Source of the DNA: an uncultured Candidatus Saccharibacteria bacterium
Lineage (GTDB): Bacteria; Patescibacteriota; Saccharimonadia; Saccharimonadales; Saccharimonadaceae
Length of the DNA stretch: 15,709 nucleotides
Assembly (NCBI GenBank): GCA_938017655.1
Contig: CALIJO010000027.1
Span: 1-15,709, forward strand
Reading direction: 5' to 3'
Shown here: in pieces, positions 1-7,572 of the stretch
How the letters are laid out: the number at the start of each line of letters is the position of its first letter
Position numbering within the stretch: the stretch's first letter is position 1
The notes under the pieces: generated by a model
Seen by the model: only the letters and a program-made list of their open reading frames with translations
The model's database searches: none
What the model was told of the DNA's origin: nothing
Made by a program: the position numbers and the translations under genes

Positions 1-602
1 TCCAGAAAATCATAAATAATTTCAAAACCATATTCTCTAACCTCGTTTAATTCTTTATACGAGGTTGGCATATTGTTTGGAGTTAAGAAATATAGCTTCT
101 GATTAGACTCGGCAAAAGCTTGCAAAAGATCCTTATTATTTATAGTTACTAAATTATCTTTAATTATTCTAAATTGATTTAATGGGTTATCTTCAAGATA
201 TATGACAAAAAAACCCAATTTAGTAAGCTGATCAGCAAGATGATGCGGGCGTTGTTTTAACTTTGTATCCCATGGAATACTATTCAAAACAATAACCTTT
301 TCATATTGCTTTGACATATCAAAAATTTGACGACTCTTGTTTTTTATTTTACGCTCTATCTGCTTAGCGCGTATTTTTTCAGATACACCAGTAACAGAGT
401 CAATAATATCCCTGCGCTTGGTGTTAATAGGAAAAATCCCATTAAAGCCTGTGGCAATTTTTTCAGCAAATTTAAATCTCTTAGAATTTGTCAGTTTACG
501 AAGATATTTAATTTCTTTTTTTAACCAATCATTTTCGCGAAGAATAGATTCAATTTCTGATTTGCTATACTCTTTTTTCTTCTCAGAAGTCTTATTTGAC
601 AT
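1..602 (-). CDS. Glycosyltransferase-like protein, N-terminal part (runs off left edge)
   Basis: An open frame of 200 codons runs from ATG at 602 to the window edge without a stop, so the C-terminus is missing. Residues 1-50 are charged and probably form a short coiled coil (ENDWLKKEIKYLRKL). At about residue 103 begins VIVLNSIPWD, followed by KQRPHHLADQLTKLGFFVIY. A strand, then W, then qRPhhLA..L...G..V.Y is the usual N-terminal Rossmann signature of GT4-like glycosyltransferases that begin with 'qRpqhla'. The start overlaps the end of wecB by 11 bases and has AAGGA 8 bases upstream, so the two are probably translated from one message. With an epimerase upstream, a role in surface polysaccharide synthesis is inferred. 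The donor-binding C-terminal half lies outside the window, so donor and acceptor cannot be judged. Confidence 0.65.
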   Translation of the reverse strand, partial: MSNKTSEKKKEYSKSEIESILRENDWLKKEIKYLRKLTNSKRFKFAEKIATGFNGIFPINTKRRDIIDSVTGVSEKIRAKQIERKIKNKSRQIFDMSKQYEKVIVLNSIPWDTKLKQRPHHLADQLTKLGFFVIYLEDNPLNQFRIIKDNLVTINNKDLLQAFAESNQKLYFLTPNNMPTSYKELNEVREYGFEIIYDFL

Positions 603-1701
603 TATTAAATTCCTTTTCTAACTCATCAACAATATATTTACTTGCAAAACCGTCACCATATGGATTTTTAGCCTGCGCCATTTTTTCATATGATTCCTTA
701 TTAGTCAATAATTCCGAGCATTGATTATAAATATTTTCCGTCTCGACACCAACAAGCTTAAGAGTTCCAGCCTTAATGCCTTCTGGGCGTTCTGTAGTAT
801 CACGTAGAACCAATACCGGCTTTCCTAAAGATGGAGCCTCTTCTTGAACTCCACCACTATCCGACATAATAAGATATGCTTTTTCCATATAATTATGGAA
901 TTCCAAGACATCAAGTGGTTCAATTAATCTAATTTTATCATTATTAGCAAATTTATTTTTAGCAATCTCACGAACCTTTGGATTTAAATGGACTGGATAA
1001 ATTACCTTAACATCTGGGAATTTTTCAGTAATTTGATTAATTGCAGTAAATATTTGCTCCATTGGCTTACCAATATTTTCGCGTCTATGAGCTGTAAGTA
1101 AAATCAAGCGTGACCCCTTTGCCCATTCTAAATTTTCATCAGTATAATCTTTTAAAACCGTACTCTTTAATGCGTCAATAGCAGTATTACCAGTAACGGT
1201 AATCTTCTGGTTAATATTAATTTTAGAATCCAATAAATTTTGTTTGCTCTCTTCGGTTGGAGCAAAAAGAAAATCGGCAATACGATCAATAATCTGACGA
1301 TTCATCTCTTCCGGAAATGGAGAATTCTTATCATAGGTTCTCAGTCCAGCTTCAACATGCCCAACCATAACCTGATTATTCATTGCAGCTAATGCAGCTG
1401 CCATAGCAGTAGTGGTATCACCATGTACTAAAATAACGTCCGGTTTTTCTTTTTTAATAATATCATCTATACCTGTAATTACTTCGGTAGTAATACCAGA
1501 TAATGTTTGGTTTGGCTTCATAATATTTAGATCATAATCTGGCTTGATTTTAAAAATCTCAATTACCTGATCCAACATATCACGATGCTGCGCAGTAAGA
1601 CAAACAATAGATTTAATGTTAGGCCTTTTCTCTAGCTCTTTAACCAATGGAGCCATTTTAATAGCTTCAGGGCGGGTTCCAAAAACGGACATGATTTTCA
1701 T
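592..1701 (-). CDS. wecB: UDP-N-acetylglucosamine 2-epimerase (non-hydrolysing)
   Basis: This cytoplasmic enzyme interconverts UDP-GlcNAc and UDP-ManNAc, the precursor of ManNAc-containing wall polymers. The protein has 369 residues, the normal family length. GTRPEAIK lies at 8-15, VHGDTTT at 92-98, GHVEAGLRT at 114-122, PEEMNRQ at 130-136, TAHRREN at 203-209 and SDSGGVQEEAPSLGKPV at 280-296. The residues known to matter in E. coli WecB are all present: K15, D95, E117, E131, R135, and H205 for E. coli His213. The start has GAGG about 10 bases upstream. It has its own promoter (TATAAT 1734-1739), directly behind the terminator of the preceding gene, so it probably begins the unit that continues into the overlapping glycosyltransferase gene. 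The hydrolysing epimerase NeuC is unlikely given the complete set of non-hydrolysing motifs. Confidence 0.96.
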   Translation of the reverse strand: MKIMSVFGTRPEAIKMAPLVKELEKRPNIKSIVCLTAQHRDMLDQVIEIFKIKPDYDLNIMKPNQTLSGITTEVITGIDDIIKKEKPDVILVHGDTTTAMAAALAAMNNQVMVGHVEAGLRTYDKNSPFPEEMNRQIIDRIADFLFAPTEESKQNLLDSKININQKITVTGNTAIDALKSTVLKDYTDENLEWAKGSRLILLTAHRRENIGKPMEQIFTAINQITEKFPDVKVIYPVHLNPKVREIAKNKFANNDKIRLIEPLDVLEFHNYMEKAYLIMSDSGGVQEEAPSLGKPVLVLRDTTERPEGIKAGTLKLVGVETENIYNQCSELLTNKESYEKMAQAKNPYGDGFASKYIVDELEKEFNNVK

Positions 1702-1733
1702 TTAGATTTTTCCTCGCTTGTTTTTCTATTCAT

Positions 1734-1742
1734 ATTATATCA
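1734..1742 (-). promoter_or_regulatory. Extended -10 promoter for wecB
   Basis: Read on the minus strand this is TGATATAAT, a perfect extended -10 (TGn + TATAAT). The predicted transcript starts near 1727 and gives a leader of about 26 bases with GAGG. The place where a -35 would lie falls inside the terminator hairpin 1748-1783 and shows no TTGACA-like sequence. The same nine bases precede three other genes in this window. Confidence 0.6.
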
Positions 1743-1745
1743 TAT

Positions 1746-1783
1746 AAAAAATACAGATTAATATCGGCTTTAATCTGTATTTT
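1746..1783 (-). terminator. Rho-independent terminator after the 1798-3177 gene
   Basis: A perfect 14-bp inverted repeat (1748-1761 with 1770-1783) encloses an 8-base loop and on the minus strand ends in a run of six T (1751-1746). It lies 14 bases past the stop of the membrane-protein gene. It should end that transcript and insulate the wecB promoter just downstream. The other strand also ends in TTTT, so it may work weakly in both directions. Confidence 0.8.
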
Positions 1784-1797
1784 ACTATAATAACTAT

Positions 1798-3177
1798 CTA
1801 TTTATTGACGTAAAATTTCGTATATTTAGTGTCATCCCCCCAGTTAAAAGGCGAGAGAGTTTTCCATCTAAATATAGGGGTGCTTCTCATATCTCCAGCA
1901 TTATTTGGATTTATATCACCAACAACTATATTTTGCTTCGGAATGACGTTAATTTTTTGAGCATCTTCCCTAACACGATTGTGATATTTTATATATCCGT
2001 ATGACATATCCGCAAACATTACACTTGCGAGTATAATTCCAGCAATAGATAATCTATAAAATACAATTTGTTTAATAGCCATTATTTTTACCATTTGCAT
2101 AATATATAAGACTACAATGATGAAGAAGAATATATACATCGGACTAAGAAAGCGCATATACAGTTCGTCGTGTATAGTAATCAATGATGCTCCTAGTAAG
2201 TATAAAGTACCGAATACACTAAGGATGACCTGATAAGTAAAACTTTTAATATCATACATCTTTTTCTTTACTAATACCCACGAGCTAATAATAATTATTA
2301 AATCTAAAATAAACATCCATGAGATATAACGTAAATTATACCAAACATGCATATAATACCTATAACTAAAGCCCAGTGGATTACTAAAGAATGTTTTTGG
2401 TGCTAGATAATCATATAGAACAGCATACATTCCACTGGTCCTAAATTCCAACCCTTCACCCATATAGAAGAACATTAATCCAAAAATAATACCAAGAATA
2501 CCAAATAATTGTAATTTGTGAGATTGAATAATTTCCTTAATAGTATTCTTCTTTATACATAATTGGTATATAAAATATACTACACATAAGAACAGAAAGA
2601 TAACAGGAATTAATTCGGTGGAAATAGCTGTCAAAAATCCAAATAATACAATTAATGGATAGTAGGATAATTTTATTTTCTTAAAATTAATTCGGTAGAA
2701 ACAGAAGAATGCCATCGTAACAAAAATACAAGTAGCGTAATTATTAACAAACGAAAAACGATAAGTATATGTTTCACTAACTGGTAGGAGCATAATTAAA
2801 ATAAAGAATAATAGATATACTAAGACATCCTTGTATTTCATAGAGATTTTATGACCAATAGTAAATACGGTCGTAAAATATATTGAAAGCCAAGCAATTA
2901 ACGCCGTAACTAGTCTGAATAAAAGATCGGGTCCGAATGAAACAGTATTAGTCATAAACTTTGCTGCAATTTGCTGATAAAACTCTCCGATGCGAGGAAC
3001 GTAATGGTAAACATAATTAATAATAAAACCTACATTTTCCCCACTGTGCATAGCTCGCATATTGATATCTTCATAAGACTCAACCATAATTATGTATAAC
3101 GTAACAAAAAATATAGGAACAAAAAGAAAAAGGATAGTACTTAATATTTTTTCAGTATTTTTTTTCTTCGAAAGCAT
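1798..3177 (-). CDS. Multi-pass membrane protein, possible GT-C/DUF6056-like glycan protein
   Basis: The 459-residue protein has roughly ten hydrophobic segments (about 10-31, 85-108, 115-133, 147-161, 173-207 as two, 224-240, 286-303, 315-334, 346-365, 373-390) and a soluble tail of about 70 residues. The first outer loop after TM1 is acidic and long (ESYEDINMRAMHSGENVG, from about 33), as in GT-C glycosyltransferases and the DUF6056 group, where an acidic residue after TM1 takes part in catalysis. I see no motif that proves this. Its place beside WecB and a glycosyltransferase suggests a role in surface polysaccharide or glycoprotein assembly, as a lipid-linked-sugar transferase or polymerase. 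It has its own promoter (3203-3211), AAGGG 7 bases before the start, and a strong terminator, so it may be a single-gene unit. A flippase or polymerase cannot be excluded. Confidence 0.6.
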   Translation of the reverse strand: MLSKKKNTEKILSTILFLFVPIFFVTLYIIMVESYEDINMRAMHSGENVGFIINYVYHYVPRIGEFYQQIAAKFMTNTVSFGPDLLFRLVTALIAWLSIYFTTVFTIGHKISMKYKDVLVYLLFFILIMLLPVSETYTYRFSFVNNYATCIFVTMAFFCFYRINFKKIKLSYYPLIVLFGFLTAISTELIPVIFLFLCVVYFIYQLCIKKNTIKEIIQSHKLQLFGILGIIFGLMFFYMGEGLEFRTSGMYAVLYDYLAPKTFFSNPLGFSYRYYMHVWYNLRYISWMFILDLIIIISSWVLVKKKMYDIKSFTYQVILSVFGTLYLLGASLITIHDELYMRFLSPMYIFFFIIVVLYIMQMVKIMAIKQIVFYRLSIAGIILASVMFADMSYGYIKYHNRVREDAQKINVIPKQNIVVGDINPNNAGDMRSTPIFRWKTLSPFNWGDDTKYTKFYVNK

Positions 3178-3202
3178 AGTATTACCCTTTTTTATTAATT
3201 TA

Positions 3203-3211
3203 ATTATATCA
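3203..3211 (-). promoter_or_regulatory. Extended -10 promoter for the membrane-protein gene
   Basis: The minus strand reads TGATATAAT here, identical to the wecB promoter. The -10 ends 25 bases before the ATG at 3177, giving a leader of about 18 bases that contains AAGGG. It sits in the 44-base gap after the lysozyme-lectin gene. No terminator hairpin is visible in that gap, so read-through from upstream is also possible. Confidence 0.6.
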
Positions 3212-3221
3212 TATCAAATAC

Positions 3222-5423
3222 TTACTGAACTTTTTCAAAATACCATTTTTGAGCTATGTTATTTTCACCCCATTTTTGATAAAGCTGAATATTTGTTCCG
3301 TTCTCTATTTTTGTATCATCAATATCTAGTGACATCTTTTCATCACAGGCACTTAATATAGATACACTTTTATCGTTATTTATCATTAACTTCCACTTCT
3401 GAGCGCACGTATTATTACTATCATAAAGCCATATATTAGTACGATCACGCATGGAACCAGAATACACATCCATTGACCGGCCAGAAATTAGGTTACTCAT
3501 ACGATAAAAGCCAGTACTATCTTTTTCAACTTTCCACATTTGAGCCATATTATTGTTTCCCCATTTTTGGTAAAGACTGATATTTGCCATATTCACAGTG
3601 CCGGCATACATTACATCAAGAACTTTCTCTTTGTTTGAGAAGTTGCTAATGATATACGTACCATTTTGAATATCATTTAATACATTATTTTTTAGAGTTT
3701 CATTAGCTGTCTTTTGATTTTCAGTAATTATTTTCTCGTCTTTTTGAATTTTCCAGAGCTGAGTCTTTTTATTTAAATCTTCAGGATATACTTTTACCCT
3801 TTCACCATCTGTATTTGCCTTAACAGAATCAAAAACCATACCTGAACATGCAGACTGAATACGATAATCACCTTCTGCAGTTTTCTTTAAAAACCATTTT
3901 TGAGCACAACTATTATTAATATCATAAAGTTGTATACTACTACCACCTGAAAGGCTAGCATTACGTAAATCAATAGCCTTACCAGATTTTACACCTGTAA
4001 TTTGATAATATCCGTCATCTGTCTCCTTAAACTTAAATCTTTGAGCTTCATTTTGAGCGTTTATGTAAGTTTGTAATTCTGTTCCATTTTCAACACCAAT
4101 ATTAACCGTATCAATGGCTTTATTTTCAGGAGTAATCAAATTATAAACTATATTTTCATCAATACTATTTATTTCTTTTTTTCGTACTAGCTTAAACTTC
4201 TGAGATTCTGTATTATTACGAGAATAAGACCAAATACTATTGCCATTCCTGTCAACATTACCATCTCTTACATCAAGATAGAAATCATTACATGCAGTAC
4301 TTAATGAATAATAATTATCTTGTTTTTTTAATATCCATTCTTGATTACAATAATTACTGAAATCTTGAAACTTAACATTATAATCGGAATTTGTTAGATA
4401 GAGATTTTCCTGGTTTAAAATAAAATATCGACCAGAATTATTTTTTTGTAGTTTGATTTCAGTTCCATTTAATTGATCTAAAATAAGCTCTTTATTCTGA
4501 TTTTTTAAAAATAAACCTTTCGTTGTTTTTATATAATATTCACCATCGTTAATAAAATCGCTTTTTTCTTGAGATATACGGACTGTGGCAGTTGGATCAC
4601 CAAACCAACGAATAAAGAGGGCGTAAAAATTACGATTACCGTAGGCACCACAATAAGAGGTACCTGGGTAATTCGCTACAGCGGCCGCATTTGGCTGATA
4701 TGGAGTGTAACGATAGAGAGCGGAAGTTGCGAGATTTTCAATATAAACCTGAGAGCCACCACAGGCAAAATTTGGATTATAGTAGATAAAATTCTGACCG
4801 ACTGGGTAATTAGTATAGCCGCCATCTAGGACGTCACGGAATAATTTGGCGGCGTGCCTAACTTGATTTCTAAAGCCATAATATTTCGAATCACACTCCG
4901 CGGTATCTGGACAACCAAAACCAGTGGCACTACGGTACTGAATACTGTTTGGCCAAGTGTCAGAAACAAGGCTTTGTTCCTTTTCAATCAAAACTAGGAG
5001 CACCTGAGGGTTAATACGATAATCACGAGCGGCCTCATAAATCACCTGAGCAGCGGTTTGCTTGGTGCCATTATACTCAAAAGTCTCCTGAGATAAACAA
5101 ACGAATTTACCATTTTCAATATGATACTTATAACCAGAATATTGATTGGCGCGCCAAATATTAGTATCACCACAAGGATTTTTCCTAGTTAAGAATTCCT
5201 GAATTTGACTTTCATTCATAGTCGAAGTATTCGACATAGTATAATCAGAAATAATATTCCCAGCACGAAAATCAGAAACACTGAGCGCGCTAGATTTTTT
5301 AAGATTTTTAAAAATTAAAAAACTTAACGCAAAAACCATAAAGAAAGCGAAAACAAAAAGTGGAAGGTGTCGATAATTGATCTTCTTAGTTTTTGGTATA
5401 ATACGTATTGTCTGGAATTTCAT
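3222..5423 (-). CDS. Membrane-anchored lysozyme-like protein with ricin-type lectin repeats
   Basis: This 733-residue protein is predicted to be exported. A basic N-terminus precedes one membrane segment (about 20-38), so the rest should face outward. Residues about 55-278 form a lysozyme/transglycosylase-like domain. LIEKEQSLV (145-153) resembles the catalytic-glutamate region of these folds, with E149 the best candidate, and the domain ends at FIRWFGDP (270-277). From about 290 come beta-trefoil repeats with QxW or relaxed forms: QEW 361, QKF 408, QRF 461, QKW 508, QLW 555, QMW 628, QKW 675 and QKW 725. That implies about three ricin-B lectin domains. Twelve cysteines lie outside the membrane, an even number compatible with disulfides. 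The start overlaps the previous stop (TAATG) and has a strong GGGGAGG. Binding and cutting glycans of the own wall or of a neighbouring cell is inferred; catalysis is unproven. Confidence 0.78.
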   Translation of the reverse strand: MKFQTIRIIPKTKKINYRHLPLFVFAFFMVFALSFLIFKNLKKSSALSVSDFRAGNIISDYTMSNTSTMNESQIQEFLTRKNPCGDTNIWRANQYSGYKYHIENGKFVCLSQETFEYNGTKQTAAQVIYEAARDYRINPQVLLVLIEKEQSLVSDTWPNSIQYRSATGFGCPDTAECDSKYYGFRNQVRHAAKLFRDVLDGGYTNYPVGQNFIYYNPNFACGGSQVYIENLATSALYRYTPYQPNAAAVANYPGTSYCGAYGNRNFYALFIRWFGDPTATVRISQEKSDFINDGEYYIKTTKGLFLKNQNKELILDQLNGTEIKLQKNNSGRYFILNQENLYLTNSDYNVKFQDFSNYCNQEWILKKQDNYYSLSTACNDFYLDVRDGNVDRNGNSIWSYSRNNTESQKFKLVRKKEINSIDENIVYNLITPENKAIDTVNIGVENGTELQTYINAQNEAQRFKFKETDDGYYQITGVKSGKAIDLRNASLSGGSSIQLYDINNSCAQKWFLKKTAEGDYRIQSACSGMVFDSVKANTDGERVKVYPEDLNKKTQLWKIQKDEKIITENQKTANETLKNNVLNDIQNGTYIISNFSNKEKVLDVMYAGTVNMANISLYQKWGNNNMAQMWKVEKDSTGFYRMSNLISGRSMDVYSGSMRDRTNIWLYDSNNTCAQKWKLMINNDKSVSILSACDEKMSLDIDDTKIENGTNIQLYQKWGENNIAQKWYFEKVQ

Positions 5424-6013
5424 TAAATAGTAGCCTCCCCTTCAATAATGCCGGTTTTTTGGTTAGCATTTACTTCAATTTTAAAATCATAAGTTCCAGA
5501 AGGTAATTTAGCTAATGGAATATCAAAACCTTCACAAGACCCAGAAGAAGGGTTGGAGATTACACTAACTGAATCGGTGTATACAACTTTACTTGCGGAG
5601 AGTACAGTAAGTTTACAAGTACCTGGGAGTTTTAAAAATTGATCTATATTTACCCGGATACGATATTTGTCTGCAGCTTTTGCAGAATACGTAATAGTAC
5701 CAGTAAGCTTTTCAAGTTGATTTACATCTTGACCCTCATATTTTTCGGGAGTTTTTGGAGTATGGCCTGCGGCAGCATCTTCAAGTGTGCCATCTTCATT
5801 ATTAATAGTTTTAGCTTCTGGTATATTGTGATTTTCAATCTTATTTTCAATATTCTGAGTACTCTCCGCTAAACTAGGTGTTTTTGAACGGGATTGATTG
5901 TCTTTCAGAATTTGATAAACAATTACGCCAGCTAGAATAATGAGTACTAAAAAGAAAAGTAACCAAACAATAATCTTATTCTTGTGTGATTTTTTCTGAG
6001 AAACTCGTTTCAT
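5423..6013 (-). CDS. Single-pass surface protein of unknown function
   Basis: I do not recognise a named family. The 196-residue protein has a lysine-rich cytoplasmic start (KRVSQKKSHKNK), one membrane segment at about 14-35, a polar, probably unstructured linker at 37-100, and a C-terminal domain (about 100-196) rich in short alternating strands that looks Ig-like. Two cysteines, C133 and C160, sit in that domain and could pair. Its stop TAA shares a base with the ATG of the lysozyme-lectin gene, so the two are translationally coupled and their products may work together at the surface. The start at 6013 is supported by AAAGG 11 bases upstream and by a likely extended -10 at 6038-6046. Confidence 0.65.
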   Translation of the reverse strand: MKRVSQKKSHKNKIIVWLLFFLVLIILAGVIVYQILKDNQSRSKTPSLAESTQNIENKIENHNIPEAKTINNEDGTLEDAAAGHTPKTPEKYEGQDVNQLEKLTGTITYSAKAADKYRIRVNIDQFLKLPGTCKLTVLSASKVVYTDSVSVISNPSSGSCEGFDIPLAKLPSGTYDFKIEVNANQKTGIIEGEATI

Positions 6014-6037
6014 ATCAAATAAACCTTTTATGGTTAT

Positions 6038-6046
6038 ATTTTAACA
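6038..6046 (-). promoter_or_regulatory. Possible internal promoter before the surface-protein gene
   Basis: The minus strand reads TGTTAAAAT, an extended -10 with one mismatch to TATAAT. It ends 24 bases before the ATG at 6013, in the 59-base gap after the CapA gene. No -35 is recognisable. Confidence 0.4.
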
Positions 6047-6072
6047 CATTTTTTATTTTGCGTTTTACTCTA

Positions 6073-7572
6073 TTAATAGCCTTTTGGCGAGGCGTAGACT
6101 AGACGTCTTAGATATTCGCGCGAAGCGGGTTCATCGATGAGATAGGTCTGGAAATTTTCATCATAGAGCGTCGGAGAAATACGAGTTTGGAGATATTTTC
6201 CCTGGTAAAAATAGTGGGTCAAAATCAAACTACGCATAGTATCTGGCCAGCTAATCTGATCAAAGAAGAGATTACCAAGTCCGTAATAAATTGGTTTATC
6301 TTTATAAAGTTCGTAAGTTTGAGGTTGATGGGCGGAAGTTCCCACTACCATGTCAGCACCCAGATCAATAAAATGGCGGAAGAATTCTTTCTGATTCGTG
6401 ATCGGCTTATCACATTCTGGAAAAGCTACCTTACCATTCGGATAGGCATAGCATTCAAAATACTGGACATTAACGATGACGAATTTATTCTTGGCTTTCG
6501 CGGCAGCGAGTTCGGTCTTAAACTCTTCTTCATTGTAAGGATTAGCACCGGCGGAATTTTCCGTAGCAATCTGACCATTCGCGACACTACTAGTGGAATG
6601 ATTAAAGGCAAATAATTTAATCTGATCATTGACATCGAGTGGAATTTTAGCGGCCGCGAGATTTTCCCCGCCACCGACAAGTTTAAGATTTTTTTCACGA
6701 TAGGCAGCGATGGATTTGACATTATTTTCCGCACCATAATCATTATTATGATTCCCGGTTAGCTCGACAATATCTGTACCGAGGCTAGTGATAGCGCCCA
6801 TCATTTTCCAATCCGCACAGAGAGTAGTGGTAGTATAACTGCCCTGACAATTATCCGCAAAACTCACTTCATTACTAATGTGGGTATAAGTTTTACTACT
6901 GAGAAAATCTTTAATTTTTTCGGTAAAATATTCAGCATTACCACCAACTTGGCCAAGTTTATAAGTGAGACGGCGCGAGAGTGCGGTGACGCCAGTTTCA
7001 GCAAAACTCACAACATTGTTTTTACTTGGAGGGTTAGAAAAACTAAGACTCTTTAATGCCTCCTGAACGGCTGGGAAGGTAGCCGGATTTCCGGTGAGAT
7101 TCCAGGTAATAAATTTAGCACCAGCGGTAAAATCATCGAGAAAATATTTCTGATCAAGACTAATTACCTTCTGACTACTGGTGATATTTCGAAAATCCAC
7201 TAACTCAACATTATATTTTTTAATAATTTCCGCATCCTTCAGTTCGGCCTGTGAAATATCGCTAAGTGGACTATAGAAATCTACCACCGGAAGTAAAATT
7301 TCCGTAAGAATCGTATTTGATTGATTAAAATTACTGAGGTCAAAAGAGGAACTTTCAGAAATTTTAAAATCGAGACTAGTGAGAGACTCGGAAAGTTTTG
7401 TGCAAATTTCGTCACTACCACTAATCGAGGAATCAATATTTTTTAGACAGTCTTGCTTGGAGATTTTAGGAATTTCATGTTTTTGGTTAATGATTTTTAA
7501 CCCAATAATCGTACTAAGAAAAACTATAAGAAAACTAAAGAAAACTAATTTAGAGCCAGTGGATTTTTTCAT
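6073..7572 (-). CDS. CapA family protein (PGA_cap metallophosphatase-like) with N-terminal extension
   Basis: CapA-type proteins have a calcineurin-like phosphoesterase fold and are linked to poly-gamma-glutamate or other surface polymers. The 499-residue protein begins with a membrane segment (about 8-27). An N-terminal domain (about 90-185, with PVVDFYSPLSDIS at 95-107 and a TWNLTGNP stretch near 156) resembles the extra domain of CapA homologues in Chloroflexi and candidate phyla. The CapA core starts at ETGVTALSRRL (192-202). ELTGNHNNDYG (270-280) matches the metal-binding NH..DYG signature, and GTSAHQPQ (411-418) plus YYGLGNLFFDQ (429-439) match the C-terminal His motif. Cysteine pairs 42/57, 242/252 and 374/387 fit an exported protein. 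Its ATG overlaps the upstream TGA by four bases (ATGA) and has no clear ribosome site, so translation is probably coupled. No capB or capC is present, so polyglutamate synthesis is not implied. Confidence 0.85.
   Translation of the reverse strand: MKKSTGSKLVFFSFLIVFLSTIIGLKIINQKHEIPKISKQDCLKNIDSSISGSDEICTKLSESLTSLDFKISESSSFDLSNFNQSNTILTEILLPVVDFYSPLSDISQAELKDAEIIKKYNVELVDFRNITSSQKVISLDQKYFLDDFTAGAKFITWNLTGNPATFPAVQEALKSLSFSNPPSKNNVVSFAETGVTALSRRLTYKLGQVGGNAEYFTEKIKDFLSSKTYTHISNEVSFADNCQGSYTTTTLCADWKMMGAITSLGTDIVELTGNHNNDYGAENNVKSIAAYREKNLKLVGGGENLAAAKIPLDVNDQIKLFAFNHSTSSVANGQIATENSAGANPYNEEEFKTELAAAKAKNKFVIVNVQYFECYAYPNGKVAFPECDKPITNQKEFFRHFIDLGADMVVGTSAHQPQTYELYKDKPIYYGLGNLFFDQISWPDTMRSLILTHYFYQGKYLQTRISPTLYDENFQTYLIDEPASREYLRRLVYASPKGY

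Noticed and set aside
4682..6663. Two GCGGCCGC sites at about 4682 and 6652, rare for AT-rich DNA
   Set aside because: Both lie in coding sequence and simply encode alanine-rich stretches; no functional meaning is needed.
6426..6743. A 105-codon minus-strand frame inside the CapA gene
   Set aside because: It overlaps the well-supported CapA core in another frame and its residues show no family motif; it is a shadow.
7569..7572. Possible reading of UGA as a sense codon, as in some candidate phyla
   Set aside because: The CVVC protein ends at a TGA that forms a standard ATGA overlap with the CapA start, and the other genes give normal-length products under the standard code.
6073..7572. Poly-gamma-glutamate capsule biosynthesis locus
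   Set aside because: CapA-family similarity alone does not imply it; no CapB-type ligase or CapC is encoded in the window.
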